A program made the position numbers and the translations under genes. Shown here one piece after another: positions 6,058-12,814 of a DNA stretch of 42,275 nt; position 1 is the first letter of the stretch, and each line of letters opens with the position of its first letter. The notes beneath the pieces are model-generated. The model saw only the letters and a list, made by a program, of their open reading frames with translations, did no database searches and was not told the DNA's origin. The stretch is from Minisyncoccota bacterium (lineage in GTDB: Bacteria; Patescibacteriota; Minisyncoccia; JAHIHE01; JAGLIN01): NCBI GenBank assembly GCA_028690055.1, contig JAQVBZ010000015.1, positions 1 through 42,275 of the forward strand, written 5' to 3'.

Positions 6058-6126
6058 ATCTAAGTCTATAAAATTAAATTTGTAGATTTAGAAAAGCTTT
6101 GAAAATCAAAAGATTTTGAAGGCTGG
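6058..6126 (+). ncRNA. Repeated three-way-junction RNA, copy 6
   Basis: P2 is AAGTCTATAAA (6062-6072) with TTTGTAGATTT (6079-6089), the same covariant form as copy 4. AGAAA follows (6090-6094). P3 is AGCTTTGAAAATC (6095-6107) with GATTTTGAAGGCT (6112-6124). The following linker (AAAATGTTCATTGAAAAAGG) is almost identical to the linker after the hammerhead ribozyme at 1347-1369. Confidence 0.74.
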
Positions 6127-6176
6127 TTCGAAAATGTTCATTGAAAAAGGGAGAAAATAAATTATGAAAAATAGTT

Positions 6177-6235
6177 GTTTTGTGGCGCTTGATTATATCT
6201 TTATATTTTTAGAGTTATAATTGAGCGTCGCAAAG
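6177..6235 (+). promoter_or_regulatory. Leader hairpin of paralogue 2
   Basis: TTTTGTGGCGCTTGATTATA pairs with TTATAATTGAGCGTCGCAAA. The lower stem equals that of the leader at 1396-1454; the upper stem has changed from GC-rich to AT-rich on both sides and still pairs. The downstream GAATCTTTTTTCG and TCAGAC/GTCTGA hairpins are also conserved. Confidence 0.65.
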
Positions 6236-6343
6236 CAAAGAGACTTCTTTGAGCCTTGTGCCGGAATCTTTTTTCGACAAACTTTGCGGCTACTCGAAAA
6301 TATTTCAGACGGAGAGTCCTGTCTGATGATGGAGAAATATACT

Positions 6344-6720
6344 TTGACGGTAAGAAAATTTTAAAAATTTTCGGGAAAAAATTTGTCCCGATGGAAAAGA
6401 ACGATGGCAGCAGGAATACATTTGCTGTTATTGAAACAGATAACGAAGATTCCATGCAAGGCGGAGTTCGTCCTCCTGCTGAAATGGGAGAATTTGTAAT
6501 CGGAAGGGGTAGAAGCTTTCCTAGAATAGGAGAGCAAGTCGTTGGAGTGGGGAGTAAATACAGCCCCTTTTACTGGAGAGAGAGTGTGAGGATAGAAGAG
6601 GGCGAAGTGTTTACAGAAGAATTCTGTAGGCACACTATTGAAGAAATCGCCGCTTCGATGGGAATCGTGCATAAGGTATACAATTCCTGTTATGAAAATG
6701 GCGAAGCCCCTGATGATTAA
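6344..6720 (+). CDS. Hypothetical protein, paralogue 2 (frameshift near start)
   Basis: The paralogue of the protein at 1563, about 60-70% identical by eye through the shared segments (GKKFVPMEKNDGSRN, AEMGEFVIGRGRSFP, FYWRE, VFTEEFC). By alignment with paralogue 1, the start should be the TTG at 6344 (GGAG at 6331-6334). That frame hits a stop (TAA, 6362-6364) because the AT-rich stretch 6354-6370 is one nucleotide shorter than in paralogue 1; the conserved frame is open upstream through the leader but has no good start near the RBS. So the gene is frameshifted, uses slippage or an unusual start, or the sequence has an error. The tail NGEAPDD differs from paralogue 1. Confidence 0.6.
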
Positions 6721-6764
6721 GGGCACAAAAAAGTCAAATTTTAAATTTTCTCCCTTTTTCCTTT

Positions 6765-6840
6765 TTTCCAAACTCATAAATATATTTGCGGGTTTAGAGA
6801 AGCCTTGAAGATTCGGGATAAATTTTGAAGGCTCTGGAAA
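6765..6840 (+). ncRNA. Repeated three-way-junction RNA, copy 7
   Basis: P1 TTTCCA (6765-6770) with TGGAAA (6835-6840). P2 is AAACTCATAAA (6770-6780) with TTTGCGGGTTT (6785-6795); position 3 is now an A-U instead of G-U. AGAGA follows. P3 is AGCCTTGAAGATT (6801-6813) with AATTTTGAAGGCT (6821-6833). Confidence 0.75.
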
Positions 6841-6902
6841 ATGTTCTTTCAAAAATAATTAAAACAAAAAATGCGCGCGGACTGAAGTCCGCTACTCCAA
6901 AA

Positions 6903-6960
6903 TTTCTTTAGCTTAAAATTTGATCGGAAATATTTATGGTCAGGTTTTAAGTTAAAGAAA
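6903..6960 (+). promoter_or_regulatory. Long 5' hairpin, duplicate of 531-588
   Basis: Arms 6903-6925 and 6938-6960, with the same sequence family as the hairpin upstream of 606, preceded by the same REP-like palindrome (GCGGACTgaAGTCCGC). The RBS GGAGG (6967-6971) and the ATG at 6981 follow. The same leader thus drives two unrelated genes. Confidence 0.6.
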
Positions 6961-6980
6961 ACATATGGAGGAAAAGAAAA

Positions 6981-7145
6981 ATGAATGCAGATGGTAATAA
7001 TCTAGCTCTAATGTTTTCCGGGCTTTGCGGATTATATGTTCTTGCAAAGCACGAAGACAAGAAAATTGCTTTTGCGAGCAAAATATTATTTTGGGCTGTT
7101 GCCATGTGTTTCTTAATTAAAGCGGCCCATATGATTTGTATCTAA
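6981..7145 (+). CDS. Small membrane protein (54 aa)
   Basis: A 54-residue protein starting MNADGNNLALM with two short hydrophobic segments (about 7-23 and 32-48) separated by KHEDKK. The start is the ATG at 6981 behind GGAGG and the duplicated leader hairpin; the stop is TAA at 7143-7145. The next membrane protein starts 18 nt later (7164), so the two form a unit and may assemble together. No family is recognised. Confidence 0.6.
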   Translation: MNADGNNLALMFSGLCGLYVLAKHEDKKIAFASKILFWAVAMCFLIKAAHMICI

Positions 7146-7163
7146 TGTGAGGAGAAAGGAAAG

Positions 7164-7397
7164 ATGAAAAGTAAAATACTGGTTGCTCTTATTGGAGGAT
7201 TGATTTTTATCGCTTCCTTTATCTTTGATGGAAGCAGGTTCAGTATAATGCTGCCCTTTGTGACTTGGGCAGTAGGGTTCGCCACAAGCGAGCTCATAAA
7301 TAAAAGCGAAGAGGGAAAACAATACCCTCTGGTATATATAATTATTGCTGTTCTTTACCTAATTGAGACAGCAGGGGTGATAATAAGGTTTTTTTAA
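7164..7397 (+). CDS. Small membrane protein (77 aa)
   Basis: A 77-residue protein with three hydrophobic stretches (about 4-21, 26-44 and 54-75): a basic MKSK start, a short loop with NKSEEGKQ, and a C-terminal helix ending IIRFF. GAGGAGAAAGG lies just upstream of the ATG. It is the second gene of the unit after 6981. A hairpin (7404-7437) and RNA-fold copy 8 follow. Function unknown. Confidence 0.65.
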   Translation: MKSKILVALIGGLIFIASFIFDGSRFSIMLPFVTWAVGFATSELINKSEEGKQYPLVYIIIAVLYLIETAGVIIRFF

Positions 7398-7403
7398 TTA
7401 AAT

Positions 7404-7437
7404 GAAAGGCAGGGATGTAGTTTAATTCCAGCCTTTC
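7404..7437 (+). terminator. 3' hairpin after gene 7164
   Basis: GAAAGGC (7404-7410) pairs with GCCTTTC (7431-7437), extended by GG/CC pairs. It is immediately upstream of RNA-fold copy 8, with no U-run. Confidence 0.45.
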
Positions 7438-7442
7438 CCCAA

Positions 7443-7513
7443 TTTCCAAGCTTACAAATTATCATTTGCGAGCTTAGAAAAGCCTTGAATTTTTATGAAT
7501 TAAAGGCTCGGCT
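7443..7513 (+). ncRNA. Repeated three-way-junction RNA, copy 8
   Basis: P2 is AAGCTTACAAA (7448-7458) with TTTGCGAGCTT (7465-7475); position 3 is now G-C and position 5 U-A, both compensated. AGAAA follows. P3 is shortened: AGCCTTGAATT with AATTAAAGGCT, a G-A mismatch replacing G-G. P1 is poor. The next bases include TTGACA (7516-7521), a possible -35 box. Confidence 0.68.
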
Positions 7514-7563
7514 CGTTGACAATTAAAGTTTATGTAAAATTTTATTCTACTTGTATGTTTTCG

Positions 7564-7606
7564 GTATAGGAATATGGCCACAAGATTTGCGGTCGTGTTC
7601 CTATAC
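7564..7606 (+). promoter_or_regulatory. Long 5' hairpin upstream of helicase gene
   Basis: GTATAGGAATATGGCC (7564-7579) pairs with GGTCGTGTTCCTATAC (7591-7606) over 16 positions, all Watson-Crick or G-U. GGAGG (7621-7625) and the start at 7630 follow. Confidence 0.62.
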
Positions 7607-7629
7607 AAGAAAATATATATGGAGGAATA

Positions 7630-9588
7630 GTGAAGATGGTTAATAAAAATTTGCCGGTATTTCAATTTAAGAATGAAATATTGGAAGCGGTCAAAAATAA
7701 TCCTGTAATTATTATCACAGCTAAAACTGGCGCTGGGAAATCTACGCAGGTGCCACAGTATCTGCTGGATGAGGGCTATAATATCGTCGTAACCCAACCT
7801 CGCCGATTGGCGGCAAGGACGGTCGCTCAGAGAGTGGCCGAAGAATATGGGTCGGAACTTGGCGGTATAGTCGGATTCTGTACTGCCTATGAGAGGCAAG
7901 ATTCTCGGATTACCCGTTGTCTTTTTGCTACTGATGGGCTGGCGATGGTTCGCGAGCTCATGGGCGCAGGCCAGCACAATGTTCTTGTGCTGGATGAAGC
8001 GCATGAGGGGAACCTCAATATAGAGGTTCTGATCGCATGGGCTCAGCATAAGATTGAGGCAGGGGCGGATTTCAAAGTCGTTGTTATGTCAGCGACAATG
8101 GAATCTGGGAAGCTTTCCGAATATTTCGGTGGTGCTTCGGTTATCGATGTTCCCGGCAGGCTTTTTCCGGTTGAGGAAAGAGAAGCTGGGAATAGTATGG
8201 AAGAGGATGTTGTAAAACTCTTGAAAGAGGGGCGCAATGTTCTGGTGTTCCAGCCTGGGAAAAAAGAAATAACAGATATGGTTTCCAAGCTCAAATCTAA
8301 AGTGGATTTGGATGTGGAAATCTTGCCGCTTCATGGGGGTCTTACCCCAGAAGAGCAGAATGCCTGTTTCAAGCATTATGTTCGGTCAAAATGTATAGTC
8401 TCAACTAATGTTGCTCAGACCTCAGTCACCATCGACGATATCGACGCAGTTGTTGATAGCGGGATGGAAAGAAGGGTAGAGCTCGTCGACGGTGTCGAAG
8501 GGCTTTACCTGAAACCCATTTCTAAAGCCGACGCGGCACAAAGAAAAGGTCGAGCCGGAAGGACAAAACCGGGCATCTATATAGATTATTGCGATGCTCG
8601 GAATCGTCTGGAATTTCCAAAGGCGGAGATTCTTCGGGTCCGTTTGGACCAGGCGGTTCTTCGTCTTGCGGAAGTCGGGATTGATGTGGAAGAACTCGAA
8701 TTTTTCCATCAGCCCGATAAGAAAGAAATCCATGAAGCCAAGCGTGCTTTAAAGGCGCTGGGCTGCATGGATAATGATGGCGGTGTGACTGAAATCGGTC
8801 ACAAGGTTGCTAAATTACCAATCTCCGTCAAATATGGACGGATGGTTGTTGAGGCTGAAAAAAGAGGAGCGGTCAATGATGTCATTACCATAGCCGCTCT
8901 TCTCGAGCAGGGAGAAATCACTGCTCGAAAGATTGAAGGTGTGCTTGGCAAGCACACATGGAGCAGGTTATGTCCGGGAGAAAATGAATCAGACATAATG
9001 GCTCAGTTGGCAGTTTATCAAGCTGCCGAAAATATGACAAAAGAAGAGATGACCAAAAATGGCGTTTTCGTCAAAGCTTATTATCAGGCTAAGGAAAAGC
9101 GCCGACATCTGGCCGATTCTCTTCGAAGGAAGATCCATTTCGGATCTTCCGGTGACCGGAAGCAGATACTTATGAGCATCTGTGCCGGAATGGTCGATCA
9201 TCTGTATCACTACGATTGTGGCGATTACAGAAACGGTGACGGCCAGGACCGTCAGCTTTCAGAAAATTCTCTTGTAGAAGATGCCGAATGGCTGGTCGGC
9301 CTTCCCTTCGATCTTGAAATTAAGACTCGAAGGGGAGAGGTGACGCTGAATCTGGTCACGATGGCCACGAAAGTGGAACCGAAGTGGCTGGCGGAAGTGG
9401 CGCCGCAACTAGTCCGTACTGAAGAAGGAATTGATCCAGTTTATATTCCGGATCATGATTCTTGTTTCTCGACTGAAAAAACTTTTTTCCAAGATCAAAA
9501 AATCGGGGAAGAAAGAATTGCGACACCGGAGCACCTGAAGGCCAGCGAAGTCTTTATAGACTGGCTGGCTGGAAGGATGATTGTTTAA
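7630..9588 (+). CDS. DEAH-box RNA helicase (HrpA/HrpB-like)
   Basis: A 652-residue ATP-driven RNA helicase. Walker A is AKTGAGKST (31-39), motif Ia QPRRLAA (56-62), motif II DEAH (122-125), motif III SAT (154-156), and motif VI KGRAGR near 305-310. The winged-helix and helical-bundle (HA2) region after about residue 330 reads as in HrpA/HrpB/Prp-type helicases (ALKALGCMDNDGGVTEIGHKVAKLP). It lacks the long C-terminal extension of HrpA; the next gene may supply a counterpart in trans. The start is GTG 7630 (4 nt from GGAGG), or ATG 7636 (10 nt). It overlaps the next frame by a few bases. In an array built of structured RNAs, an RNA-unwinding role is plausible but inferred. Confidence 0.88.
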   Translation: MKMVNKNLPVFQFKNEILEAVKNNPVIIITAKTGAGKSTQVPQYLLDEGYNIVVTQPRRLAARTVAQRVAEEYGSELGGIVGFCTAYERQDSRITRCLFATDGLAMVRELMGAGQHNVLVLDEAHEGNLNIEVLIAWAQHKIEAGADFKVVVMSATMESGKLSEYFGGASVIDVPGRLFPVEEREAGNSMEEDVVKLLKEGRNVLVFQPGKKEITDMVSKLKSKVDLDVEILPLHGGLTPEEQNACFKHYVRSKCIVSTNVAQTSVTIDDIDAVVDSGMERRVELVDGVEGLYLKPISKADAAQRKGRAGRTKPGIYIDYCDARNRLEFPKAEILRVRLDQAVLRLAEVGIDVEELEFFHQPDKKEIHEAKRALKALGCMDNDGGVTEIGHKVAKLPISVKYGRMVVEAEKRGAVNDVITIAALLEQGEITARKIEGVLGKHTWSRLCPGENESDIMAQLAVYQAAENMTKEEMTKNGVFVKAYYQAKEKRRHLADSLRRKIHFGSSGDRKQILMSICAGMVDHLYHYDCGDYRNGDGQDRQLSENSLVEDAEWLVGLPFDLEIKTRRGEVTLNLVTMATKVEPKWLAEVAPQLVRTEEGIDPVYIPDHDSCFSTEKTFFQDQKIGEERIATPEHLKASEVFIDWLAGRMIV

Positions 9589-9601
9589 GGAGGTTGTTGT
9601 T

Positions 9602-11416
9602 TTGAATAAGCTTTTACAGGAGGTTATTGAGACTAACCTCCAAATTCAGAGAAAGGCGCGGGACTTGAATATCCGCGCTGGGAAGAGAATTTTCCTAATA
9701 ATGTCACGCTCCGAATGGAAAGCGTGGCTTATTGGAAGATCACAGGGCGCTCGCTCTGTAGCGGAAATTGAGGATTTCGATTCTTTGTTTCTGCCTCCGC
9801 TTGATTCCACCATAGTCGAAAAGATTATGGTGGAAAACCCCGACACTGTCGAGGTGGAGGGAGAAACTCTAGAAATTAAGTATGAGCAGGATTGGAATAA
9901 CAATTTCATCTGCTCTGTTAAAATTTCCGAAGAGTTTGCTCGCCACACCCGGATGGATAAGATTTATCTTCCAGGTGGGCGCAGTCTCAAAATTCAGTGT
10001 GGAAGCTATTCCGTTGACTCCATTTCGGAGTTGGTGGAAAAGCTGGAAAAAAACCGCATTGAAAAATGCTGGGCAGAGAAACGGAGGGATTTGGAACACA
10101 CTTCTTGGATTTCTAATCCGAGAGAGGTTGTTCCGTATCTATCCAAGGTGGGTAAGGTGGAAATCTCTCAAAAGGAGGATGGAAGCCCGATTTTCGGCTA
10201 TCTTTCCCTCTACTCTGATTCCGATCCTGATTTTCAAATCAGGCTTCGCGAATCCGAAGAAGAGGCCGAGAAGGAAACACGAATTGGTCTCGAGAGGCTT
10301 CTTCGCAAGGATTGCAAGGATTTATTTGCGGTTCCTGAGGAAGAGCCTTGGCAGCACTGCCCATCTTACAGCTGGCGCAAGAGACCGGCTGGAGAAATTC
10401 TGGAACAGAAGCTAAAGGAAATTATGGCTTCCGTTCTGGAAAAACTTTCTTCGGAAAATTATGCCGAGAAAGTGCAGTGGGCAGAAAAAGAGATTGAAAG
10501 TATTAAAATCTCTCTCCGAGAAGAATATGTTTTTCTTGAGGAATCTATAAGTTCTCAAGAGAAACAGATGGAAGAAGGAATTTATTCCATCTCATACGAT
10601 TCCTTTGTGAAGTCTGAAATCGCTCAGGCTCGCGAACAGATGGAGAGGGCAAAAAGGCTTCTTGGGGAAATGAAATACCAAGAAGCAAGAAAAGTCTGTG
10701 ACTTTGCAATCGAAGTCGCAGGGCCTCTAGATTTTCTTTCCCGAAAGAGAAGGGGGGAATATGACCGAGCCAATGAAAAATGGCGCTCGGTCGGAGAATA
10801 TGTCTATAACCTTTCGGAGGGGCAAGGCGCTTTCAGAGAAGCGATCGGGGAAGAGAGAAAAGAAGCTGAAAAAATCCAAGATGAGATTTATGAGGCTCTA
10901 AGGAACAATAATTTCGATGTTGTTCTCCAAAGGGTACCCGAAATCAAATCTTGGATTGAAGGCATCTCCGTAATCTGCGCTAAAAGAGAGCAGGCGCGGA
11001 GAGAAAAATATCCGGAAGGGGTCTGGGAAGCGGCTTCTTACTGCGCTTCAGATGATCCGGATGAAATCGCTGACAAAGGGATCGAGCTGGCAAAAGCCTG
11101 TTCGGATCTGGTCGGCGAGATAAAAGTTCTCTATCTCCTGCGGTCTTTGACCAAAGGAAATAAGAACAAATATGAAAAACAGAGAGCATTTCTCGAGTTC
11201 GTTAGCGGGCTTGAGGAGACTGAGATCGGCAAGTGGTTCGAAGAGCTCCACTATGCCGATGATATTAATTCCGCAATCAAGGTGGCTATCGCCTATCTGG
11301 AAAGCGGAGGTAAGGAGGAGAAAAAAGAAGAAAAGATTGAAAACATAGCTTCCCAGCTGGCAGCAGCTTTCGGGGGGGGCTACTGTAAAAATAAAAACAA
11401 AAAGATAAAAATGTAA
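9602..11416 (+). CDS. Large coiled-coil protein, helicase partner
   Basis: A 604-residue protein; the start is TTG 9602 with AAGGAGG (9587-9593) eight nucleotides upstream, 13 nt after the helicase stop. The N-terminal 100-170 residues (LDSTIVEKIMVENPDTVEVEGETLEIKYEQ and what follows) resemble the segment after the helicase core in HrpA-type proteins, where a VDG/VEG-x-LPL-x-Y phrase recurs. This suggests a split HrpA-like protein. From about residue 250 it is mostly charged helix and probable coiled coil (runs of E, K, R), with a low-complexity end (KEEKKEEK, then GGGYCKNKNKK). The KEDGS at about residue 191 looks like a ligase motif I but lacks the other ligase motifs. Function otherwise unknown. 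Confidence 0.75.
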   Translation: MNKLLQEVIETNLQIQRKARDLNIRAGKRIFLIMSRSEWKAWLIGRSQGARSVAEIEDFDSLFLPPLDSTIVEKIMVENPDTVEVEGETLEIKYEQDWNNNFICSVKISEEFARHTRMDKIYLPGGRSLKIQCGSYSVDSISELVEKLEKNRIEKCWAEKRRDLEHTSWISNPREVVPYLSKVGKVEISQKEDGSPIFGYLSLYSDSDPDFQIRLRESEEEAEKETRIGLERLLRKDCKDLFAVPEEEPWQHCPSYSWRKRPAGEILEQKLKEIMASVLEKLSSENYAEKVQWAEKEIESIKISLREEYVFLEESISSQEKQMEEGIYSISYDSFVKSEIAQAREQMERAKRLLGEMKYQEARKVCDFAIEVAGPLDFLSRKRRGEYDRANEKWRSVGEYVYNLSEGQGAFREAIGEERKEAEKIQDEIYEALRNNNFDVVLQRVPEIKSWIEGISVICAKREQARREKYPEGVWEAASYCASDDPDEIADKGIELAKACSDLVGEIKVLYLLRSLTKGNKNKYEKQRAFLEFVSGLEETEIGKWFEELHYADDINSAIKVAIAYLESGGKEEKKEEKIENIASQLAAAFGGGYCKNKNKKIKM

Positions 11417-11424
11417 AAGGTTCA

Positions 11425-11462
11425 GGAAGGGATAGAAATTCATCGTAATTTTTATCCCCTCC
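11425..11462 (+). terminator. 3' hairpin after gene 9602
   Basis: GGAAGGGATAGAAATT (11425-11440) pairs with AATTTTTATCCCCTCC (11447-11462) around CATCGT. It is nearly the same as the hairpin at 4015-4052, although the upstream genes are unrelated. Confidence 0.55.
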
Positions 11463-11468
11463 ACAAAA

Positions 11469-11549
11469 TTTTCCAAGTCTATAAAAAATGATTTTGTAGA
11501 TTTAGAAAAGTCTTGAAGATCCAAAACAGATTTTGAAGGCTGGTGAAAA
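11469..11549 (+). ncRNA. Repeated three-way-junction RNA, copy 9
   Basis: P2 is AAGTCTATAAA (11475-11485) with TTTGTAGATTT (11493-11503), the form of copies 4 and 6. AGAAA follows. P3 is AGTCTTGAAGATC (11509-11521) with GATTTTGAAGGCT (11529-11541). P1 is TTTTC with GAAAA. It is the last copy seen; none occur after 12 kb. Confidence 0.74.
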
Positions 11550-11599
11550 ACAAAAAACAAAAAATGTACATTGAAAGATAATTAATATCCTTATTCTCT

Positions 11600-11792
11600 A
11601 TTTGCCAGGCGTGCTTTGTAAAGATTTGTCTTTATATTGCGTAGATTCCGGCTCAAGGCCGGAATGACAAATGCTGATATTTTGGCGGTCGATTGGCAGG
11701 AAGCGATTTTTTCCGGTTATCTTTATAAACGGGAGAAGATTGCTTTCTGTCAAAAGACAGACAAGTATCTTCCGACCAGAAGTTGGCGGAGG
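11600..11792 (+). promoter_or_regulatory. Structured leader of the ligase remnant
   Basis: Related to 2820-3007: the palindrome GATTCCGGctcaaggCCGGAAT (11644-11664), a 21-22 bp stem (GGCAGGAAGCGATTTTTTCC, 11695-11714, with 11730-11751) in which differences from the other copy are stem-preserving, then a CCG-CC/GG-CGG hairpin and GGAGG at 11788-11792. No start codon in the ligase frame stands at the expected distance from this RBS. Confidence 0.55.
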
Positions 11793-11802
11793 ATGTGCGC
11801 TT

Positions 11803-12492
11803 AGAGAAAGAATAGCCTTGCTATTCGAACTGACCGCTCCGGACAACTTGGTCGTCCTGCCGTATTCCGAAACGCGCCTGACTTTGATCAAAGCGCGCGA
11901 GGAAGAAACGGGTAGATTTATCTCTTTGTCCGACCTCGAACCCCTCACCACGGAATTTGGAATTGATGTGGTCGAAGAGATCCAGATCGCAAATTTGTCG
12001 GATCTTATAGATTTGGCAAAGGCAAAAGAGATGTTTGAGGGCTGGGTAGTTCAGTTCTCGGACGGACAGCTGATGAAGCTCAAAACCACCTGGTATGCCG
12101 GGATACATAATATGTGAACCTCGGATATTAGGGAAAACGAGATTATTAAGCTGTGTGTCGAGGATAATCTCGATGATGTCTTTTCCGCCTTGCGTATGCT
12201 CGGCAGGCAGGATGTTATTGAGCAGATTATTCCGATTCATCAAGAGGTTTCCAGATTTGTTTGCGGCGAATTTGGAAGGATCACCAAGATTCTTTCCGGA
12301 TTTAATGGAGACAAAAAAGTTTTTGCAGAACAAAACAGAAAAGATCTTGCTTTTGGGATTGTTATGTCTTCCTGCGAAAAACCGGAAAATCTGGAAAAGC
12401 TTATTAAGGAAAAAATTCTGAAAGCCACTAAGACGCAAAAGCAGGCGGTCGAGTGGCTCGAAGAAAGAAATAACAAAGTAGAATGTAGGTAG
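11803..12492 (+). pseudogene. Remnant of T4 Rnl1-type RNA ligase
   Basis: This frame encodes the C-terminal part of a T4 RNA ligase 1-like enzyme: the conserved FELTAPDN-LVVLPYSETRL segment (11824 onward), motif IV EGWVV and motif V KLKTTWY near 12100. One in-frame TGA (12115-12117) then interrupts the frame, which continues (TSDIRENEII...) as the helical C-terminal domain to 12492. The N-terminal half with the nucleotidyl lysine (motif I, KxDG) and motif III is missing: the family match begins directly after the leader RBS at 11788. The remnant therefore cannot be an active ligase as it stands. TGA is a normal stop elsewhere here, so readthrough is not the simplest explanation. Rnl1 enzymes seal broken RNA in phage-host conflicts. 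Confidence 0.75.
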
Positions 12493-12497
12493 GTGAA

Positions 12498-12791
12498 ATG
12501 AGTATGAGTATGAATATGTCAGTTGAAACCCTCCGTGGTTATATAGAAAAGAATCCGGATCTTCCGGATACCGCAGTTGTAGCCCTTTGGTACAATGTGC
12601 CATGGGGTTATATGCGACATCTTTATGAAGTCGCAAAAAAACACAAAAGTAATGATGAAATCAAAGTCTGGGGGAATTTTGATTTCATTATAGGGGCAGA
12701 TAATTTTAAATGCCCTAAGCAATACAAGCCCAGACTTACGGGTGATGGGCCCGAGGAGCTTGTGGCAACACATGCTTCTGTGGAGGATTGA
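12498..12791 (+). CDS. Small hypothetical protein (97 aa)
   Basis: A 97-residue protein starting five nucleotides after the ligase remnant, with AGGTAGG upstream. Its first codons contain repeated Met (MSMSMNMS from ATGAGT-like repeats), so several in-frame ATGs (12498, 12504, 12510, 12516) are possible; I keep the first. The core AVVALWYNVPWGYMRHL and NFDFIIG resembles the core of the protein at 18277 (EVVVWYTLRVGFLRKL, DFDICIFG), which suggests a small unnamed family shared by the array and the rest of the chromosome. It is the last gene of the array. Function unknown. Confidence 0.65.
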   Translation: MSMSMNMSVETLRGYIEKNPDLPDTAVVALWYNVPWGYMRHLYEVAKKHKSNDEIKVWGNFDFIIGADNFKCPKQYKPRLTGDGPEELVATHASVED

Positions 12792-12814
12792 TAAATATGA
12801 AATAAAATCGGTTT

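Noticed and set aside
10172-10186. KEDGS in the coiled-coil protein as motif I of the missing ligase N-terminus
   Set aside because: No other nucleotidyltransferase motifs surround it, and 1.6 kb of unrelated coding sequence plus an RNA fold separate it from the ligase remnant.
394-11549. Repeated fold as integron attC sites
   Set aside because: The elements have no RYYYAAC/GTTRRRY boxes, no integrase is present, and the G-U pattern indicates selection on RNA. The cassette analogy is only formal.
12115-12117. TGA inside the ligase frame as evidence for UGA recoding
   Set aside because: TGA is the natural stop of yraN, the PHP gene, the second HAD gene and others, and the ligase is already truncated at its N-terminus, so gene decay is simpler.
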